From WYZ-LMO11 sp964617245 (GTDB lineage: Archaea > Thermoproteota > Methanomethylicia > Methanomethylicales > Methanomethylicaceae), in assembly GCA_964617245.1 (NCBI GenBank), contig CAZTWF010000108.1, positions 1 through 7,748 of the forward strand: 7,748 bases of DNA, given 5' to 3'. A program made the translations under genes and the position numbers. Each line of letters begins with the position of its first letter. The stretch's first letter is position 1. Shown in pieces: positions 5,860 through 7,748 of this stretch. A model generated the notes under the pieces. The model was not told where the DNA came from and did not search any database. It worked only from the letters and a program-made list of their open reading frames with translations.

Positions 5860-5934
5860 TTTTATTTTCCCCTTATTTAATTTTACAATAACTTTCTTAA
5901 AAACTTCTCCTTTAAATATAGATAAATAATATTT
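5860..5934. promoter_or_regulatory. Divergent promoter region, Lrp pair / coiled-coil gene
   Basis: On the plus strand TTTAAATATA (5911-5920) is a textbook archaeal TATA box 15-24 bases before the ATG at 5935, implying a leaderless start. On the minus strand GTTTTTAAGAAAG and AATTAAATAAG precede the AAGGGG ribosome binding site of the proximal Lrp gene. The region also marks where the sequence shifts from very A/T-rich to more G+C-rich. Confidence 0.55.
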
Positions 5935-6107
5935 ATGAAAGAAATCTTTAAAGTTATACTAAAAAGCTCTAGTCGTACTCAGAATCATGAGATCTACGAG
6001 AAGATAAGGCTCTTGGAGGAGAAGAACAGGACTCTCAAGCAAAAACTGAGAAAACCAAAAGCAATATAGAGGAGCTGAAGAGGATACTTAAGAAGCTCCT
6101 CAATTAA
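5935..6107 (+). pseudogene. Short coiled-coil gene with a one-base frameshift
   Basis: From the ATG the frame runs 44 codons (MKEIFKVILKSSS..., then KIRLLEEKNRTLKQKL) to TAG at 6067-6069. Just before that stop the next frame continues in the same style, KSNIEELKRILKKLLN, to TAA at 6105-6107. Adding one base around 6046-6049 (for example CTGG for CTG) joins the two into one 57-residue protein with a continuous leucine heptad pattern. A single-base deletion, or a sequencing error, is the simplest reading. The intact TATA box upstream suggests recent loss or an assembly error. GAGGAGCT/AGCTCCTC (6069-6076/6094-6101) is an inverted repeat within its 3' end. Family not recognised. Confidence 0.55.
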
Positions 6108-6306
6108 AACCCTCAATCCTTTTCTTATTTCTTAGAGCATATTGTCCTAGGATCTGTTCTAGCTTGTCAGGACCAATGACAAGATGTTTGATTAGTCAGC
6201 CTAATATCGTCACTTAAGTCCCTTAGAAGCTCTTTATGGTCAATTCAATTCTTTTGCTATTTATCTTCAGACTATCTCGTATACTTGTACGATTGTCTTC
6301 AAGCTC
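6100..6306 (-). pseudogene. Decayed helical protein gene with two frameshifts
   Basis: Three overlapping open segments on the minus strand read as one protein. Segment 6241-6306 gives ELEDNRTSIRDSLKINSKR. Segment 6197-6244 gives IDHKELLRDLSDDIRL. Segment 6100-6195 gives IKHLVIGPDKLEQILGQYAL then RNKKRIEGFN and TGA. The first break coincides with a 5-bp tandem duplication (CAATT twice at 6241-6250); removing one copy restores the frame exactly. The second break is explained by four extra bases near 6196-6199. The restored protein is charged, helical and probably coiled-coil; its N-terminus is lost behind a TAA at 6307-6309. Its stop lies inside the end of the convergent coiled-coil gene. Function unknown. 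Confidence 0.5.
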
Positions 6307-6414
6307 TTAAAGACCTAATACATAAACCGTTTATTCAAAAATAAAGGTGTTTGTGAAGGAAGGACAACAAGTCTTTGTTAACGAAAAAGGCATTGATTAT
6401 TGACCTTGCAATGT
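6307..6414. other. Gene-free remnant between decayed genes
   Basis: No supported gene. An 18-codon reading frame on the plus strand (GTG at 6347-6349 to TGA at 6401-6403; VFVKEGQQVFVNEKGIDY) has protein-like composition and vaguely resembles the start of the 48-residue ORF at 6710, but is too short to call. Confidence 0.3.
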
Positions 6415-6657
6415 TTAGGGTGTTCTTAATTCTTCAGACGACTGGAGGTTATAAGGGGTTAGCATGCTTAGAATCCAACCTGCAGCCCAATTTTCAGGGT
6501 CTATCCCTTTCTTCTTTAAGGCCTCGATTTTGTACTTTGAAAGTTGGGAGAGTACTCTAAGCACTTGATCCCGATGTTCGGTCTTTATATGGTCTCTAGC
6601 GAGGATTCGACTTTGGAAATTCTTTTTGCAAATTGGACATACATACAAGACAGGCAT
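6415..6657 (-). CDS. Small C2H2 zinc-finger protein
   Basis: This 80-residue protein begins with a single classical zinc finger: C7-x2-C10-x12-H23-x4-H28 (CPICKKNFQSRILARDHIKTEH), followed by a basic amphipathic helix (LSKYKIEALKKKGI) and a Trp-containing segment (DPENWAAGWI). Single-finger proteins of this size are common in crenarchaea and their viruses and plasmids, where they are presumed nucleic-acid binders or regulators. The start is well supported: GGGGG lies 6 nt before the ATG on the minus strand. The last residues (LTPYNLQ and beyond) are encoded by a direct-repeat copy at 6442-6462 whose sister lies just upstream of the start, so the original C-terminus may have been replaced. The higher G+C and isolated setting fit accessory DNA. 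Confidence 0.75.
   Translation of the reverse strand: MPVLYVCPICKKNFQSRILARDHIKTEHRDQVLRVLSQLSKYKIEALKKKGIDPENWAAGWILSMLTPYNLQSSEELRTP
6442..6462 (+). repeat. Direct repeat copy 1 (21 bp, 19/21 identical)
   Basis: Matches 6666-6686 with two mismatches; the shared uninterrupted core is TATAAGGGGTTAG. It lies inside the 3' end of the zinc-finger gene, antisense to it. Confidence 0.6.
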
Positions 6658-6658
6658 A

Positions 6659-6676
6659 ATACCCCCTGGGGGGTAT
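6659..6676. repeat. Inverted repeat at the zinc-finger RBS
   Basis: ATACCCCC, two bases, then GGGGGTAT. The arm nearer the gene includes the minus-strand GGGGG ribosome binding site of the zinc-finger gene, so a hairpin in the mRNA leader would hide it. It overlaps repeat copy 2. Confidence 0.5.
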
Positions 6677-6686
6677 AAGGGGTTAG
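6666..6686 (+). repeat. Direct repeat copy 2 (21 bp, 19/21 identical)
   Basis: Sister of 6442-6462, lying in the region between the zinc-finger gene and the plus-strand ORF at 6710. TATAAGG in the core may double as a TATA box for the plus-strand ORF, about 33 bases upstream of its ATG. Confidence 0.6.
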
Positions 6687-6709
6687 AGGGTTATAAGTTT
6701 TGTGGGATC

Positions 6710-6856
6710 ATGATTACAAAGGATGAACAAACATATACCTTTACAAAAGACCATGCAGGAGAGTGGTTCTTCACAATTGTTTCTTCATCTCATTATCATA
6801 ACGATTATGGTATTCATAGTTACAAGTTCCTCTCTTCACGATATTTCAAGAAATGA
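6710..6856 (+). CDS. Possible 48-residue protein, unrecognised
   Basis: Starting at the ATG preceded by GTGGGAT, the frame encodes a compact, aromatic-rich, probably beta-stranded peptide (ITKDEQTYTFTKDHAGEWFF, then HYHNDYGIHSYKFLSSRY). The mix of Tyr, Trp, His and Lys looks protein-like. Upstream in-frame codons run back to an earlier ATG inside the zinc-finger gene, but the internal ATG fits the TATA box and ribosome binding site better. It is divergent from the zinc-finger gene and followed 17 bp later by a hairpin. No function can be given; it may be spurious. Confidence 0.4.
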   Translation: MITKDEQTYTFTKDHAGEWFFTIVSSSHYHNDYGIHSYKFLSSRYFKK

Positions 6857-6872
6857 ACCACATTTTGACCAA

Positions 6873-6895
6873 CTCATGTGAATAGTTCATATGAG
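6873..6895. terminator. Hairpin downstream of the 48-residue ORF
   Basis: CTCATGTGAA, a 3-nt loop and TTCATATGAG pair over 10 positions with one G-U pair. It begins 17 bp after the stop at 6856. There is no T-run behind it, so its role as a terminator is uncertain. Confidence 0.35.
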
Positions 6896-6992
6896 GAGAG
6901 GACGATGTTCTGCTTGACACTTATTTACCAATTGTTTATTACAATCAAGCTCGACTACTTCAACCATTAATTAAGCTAAAGCACCTTTGAAG

Positions 6993-7006
6993 GGAACTCT
7001 TGTTCC
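6993..7006 (-). terminator. Small stem-loop at the stop of the 169-residue gene
   Basis: GGAAC, a four-base loop and GTTCC form a 5-bp stem lying directly at and after the TAG stop codon on the minus strand. It is short but well placed for a transcript end. Confidence 0.25.
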
Positions 7007-7515
7007 TAATAGTCCTCCTTAGAGGCGTCTATCAAGCCCCTAAGAACACCGGTCGCCATGTCCATCCTGTAGAGAGCTTCTCTAAGACCGTTTGCTAGCG
7101 AAGCCACATCTGGCGAAGATGGCAGGGATATGGGCTCTATTGGGTGAAGATATATGCCCTCTTTGCTCAACTCCTCAACGACCTTGTTGATCACGGACCT
7201 CAAGAAGCTGTTCACATTATTAATGTGGGCAATCACTACTGGCAACGGGCGAGCGAATTGAGCCCCTATGCCCGTAACTAATAAAGTGAAAAGAGTCTCT
7301 GCGACAACCTTTCCTAAATCCTCACCCTTCAAGGCCCTCTCAATACCTTCCTTAACAATGTCCTCGAACGGCTTGGAAAGCAATCTATAGTCCTCCTCAA
7401 TGAGTCCTCTCAGTGACTCGGCATACTTCAAGTTCGCCTCTGCAGTCAAGGCATGCCTCTTCACCATCTCCTTCCTAATTGCCGTCCCCGCTTCTCTCAC
7501 TAGCTTGACTATCAT
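7006..7515 (-). CDS. Hypothetical helical protein, 169 residues
   Basis: I do not recognise this protein. It is predicted all-helical, with charged amphipathic stretches (RALKGEDLGKVVAETLFTLL, then NSFLRSVINKVVEELSKEGI) and a mildly hydrophobic middle (about 72-100), probably not a membrane span. The C-terminal part has repeated small residues (ANGLREALYRMDMATGVLRG). Codon use is G/C-tolerant, unlike the left part of the window. The start is not certain: GGAGG touches the ATG directly, which is too close for a normal ribosome binding site. The GTG at codon 6 is 15 nt away, and the frame stays open upstream (EIEEYYRR) to a TAG at 7543-7545. It lies about 100 bp downstream of the initiator tRNA on the same strand. 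Conserved archaeal or element-borne origin cannot be told apart here. Confidence 0.65.
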   Translation of the reverse strand: MIVKLVREAGTAIRKEMVKRHALTAEANLKYAESLRGLIEEDYRLLSKPFEDIVKEGIERALKGEDLGKVVAETLFTLLVTGIGAQFARPLPVVIAHINNVNSFLRSVINKVVEELSKEGIYLHPIEPISLPSSPDVASLANGLREALYRMDMATGVLRGLIDASKEDY

Positions 7516-7560
7516 CCTCCTATAATATTCCTCGATTTCTCTCTATTTTGCTCAAAGAGC

Positions 7561-7595
7561 TCATCTCCTAAATGATCCTCTCTAGGAGGAGATGA
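7561..7595. repeat. 9-bp inverted repeat between tRNA and the 169-residue gene
   Basis: TCATCTCCT (7561-7569) and AGGAGATGA (7587-7595) flank a 17-nt loop, starting 25 nt beyond the tRNA 3' end on the minus strand. It may be a transcript-end or processing structure for the tRNA or a control element in the leader of the following gene. Confidence 0.4.
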
Positions 7596-7619
7596 AGTTG
7601 CGTCACATATACGATAAAT

Positions 7620-7711
7620 TGGTAGCGGGGGGTGGATTTGAACCACCGATCTCGGGGTTTCCCAGCAGGACATATGAGCCCCGCGGGATAACCTGACTAC
7701 CCCACCCCGCT
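7620..7711 (-). tRNA. Initiator tRNA-Met (CAU) with a 14-nt intron
   Basis: On the minus strand all arms fold: acceptor AGCGGGG/CCCCGCT with an A1-U72 pair, D stem GGG/CCC, anticodon stem CGGGG/CCCCG with three consecutive G-C pairs next to the loop, variable AGATC, T arm GGTGG-TTCAAAT-CCACC, discriminator A and an encoded CCA. A1-U72 plus the G-C run in the anticodon stem identify the initiator rather than elongator Met or Ile2. The loop region between the stems is 21 nt; taking CTCATA plus A as the 7-nt loop leaves a 14-nt intron at 37/38, the canonical archaeal site. Anticodon CAT is the complement of 7674-7676. The mature length is 78 nt including CCA. Confidence 0.95.
7659..7672 (-). other. 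tRNA intron (position 37/38)
   Basis: Fourteen bases, with TCC and GGA able to form a short internal helix, are presumably removed by the archaeal splicing endonuclease. The limits are deduced from restoring a 7-nt loop. Flanking A residues leave a one- or two-base ambiguity, and I did not model a full bulge-helix-bulge. Confidence 0.75.
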
Positions 7712-7727
7712 ATATCTCAATAATGTC

Positions 7728-7738
7728 TAAAAATTATA
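7728..7738 (-). promoter_or_regulatory. Candidate TATA box of the initiator tRNA gene
   Basis: TATAATTTTTA on the minus strand lies 17-27 bases before the tRNA 5' end, close to the usual archaeal spacing if transcription starts a few bases upstream of the mature end. Confidence 0.4.
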
Positions 7739-7748
7739 CTCTCTTATA

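Noticed and set aside
6069..6101. GAGGAGCT/AGCTCCTC inverted repeat as a terminator
   Set aside because: It lies within the heptad-coding 3' end of the broken coiled-coil gene and its loop is 17 nt; a by-product of coding Glu-Glu-Leu and Lys-Leu-Leu is likelier.
6375..6560. Plus-strand open frame of 61 codons
   Set aside because: Antisense to the zinc-finger gene and without a protein-like composition or ribosome binding site.
7620..7711. Elongator tRNA-Met or tRNA-Ile2 with CAU anticodon
   Set aside because: The A1-U72 end pair and three G-C pairs at the base of the anticodon loop are initiator features.

Overview
The window looks like chromosomal DNA of a thermophilic archaeon, most likely a low-GC member of the Thermoproteota (crenarchaeal side). 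Supporting signs are an archaeal-type initiator tRNA gene with a short anticodon-loop intron, archaeal TATA boxes with either GGTGA-type ribosome binding sites or almost no leader, a HypF hydrogenase-maturation protein, an XRE-CBS regulator, stand-alone Lrp/AsnC effector domains, a small C2H2 zinc-finger protein, and origin recognition boxes. No taxon can be fixed from the sequence alone.

Layout. 1-159 is an AT-rich tail behind hypF. 160-2469 (-) is hypF, divergent over 52 bp from an XRE-HTH/tandem-CBS regulator (2522-3094, +). Next come a coiled-coil/winged-helix protein (3157-3672, +) and a convergent small winged-helix protein (3678-4088, -). A gene-free stretch of about 0.9 kb (4089-4984) follows, then a small HTH gene (4985-5281, +). 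Two tandem Lrp-type RAM-domain genes (5629-5859 and 5396-5617, -) close the AT-rich part.

The gene-free stretch is the most important part. It carries an archaeal origin-recognition-box (ORB) match at 4286-4306 and a perfect 19-bp inverted pair of ORB-like sequences (4773-4791 and 4946-4964) facing outwards around about 155 bp of almost pure A+T. It also holds a G-string-less mini-ORB, two identical operator-like dyads (TTATGTAAA, six bases, TTTACATAA) 81 bp apart, and another 24-bp palindrome. I read it as a chromosomal replication origin. No orc1/cdc6 gene lies in the window. Three small HTH or winged-helix genes of unassigned function surround the origin instead, two of them pointing away from it.

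From about 5935 to the end the DNA is visibly richer in G+C (47% in one sampled line against 28% in a sampled line of the left part) and gene-poor. It contains a coiled-coil gene broken by a one-base frameshift, a decayed helical gene on the other strand broken by two frameshifts, a C2H2 zinc-finger gene bracketed by an imperfect 21-bp direct repeat, a possible 48-residue ORF, an unrecognised 169-residue gene, and initiator tRNA-Met. This looks like an eroding accessory region beside a tRNA gene. I see no transposase, integrase or CRISPR array.
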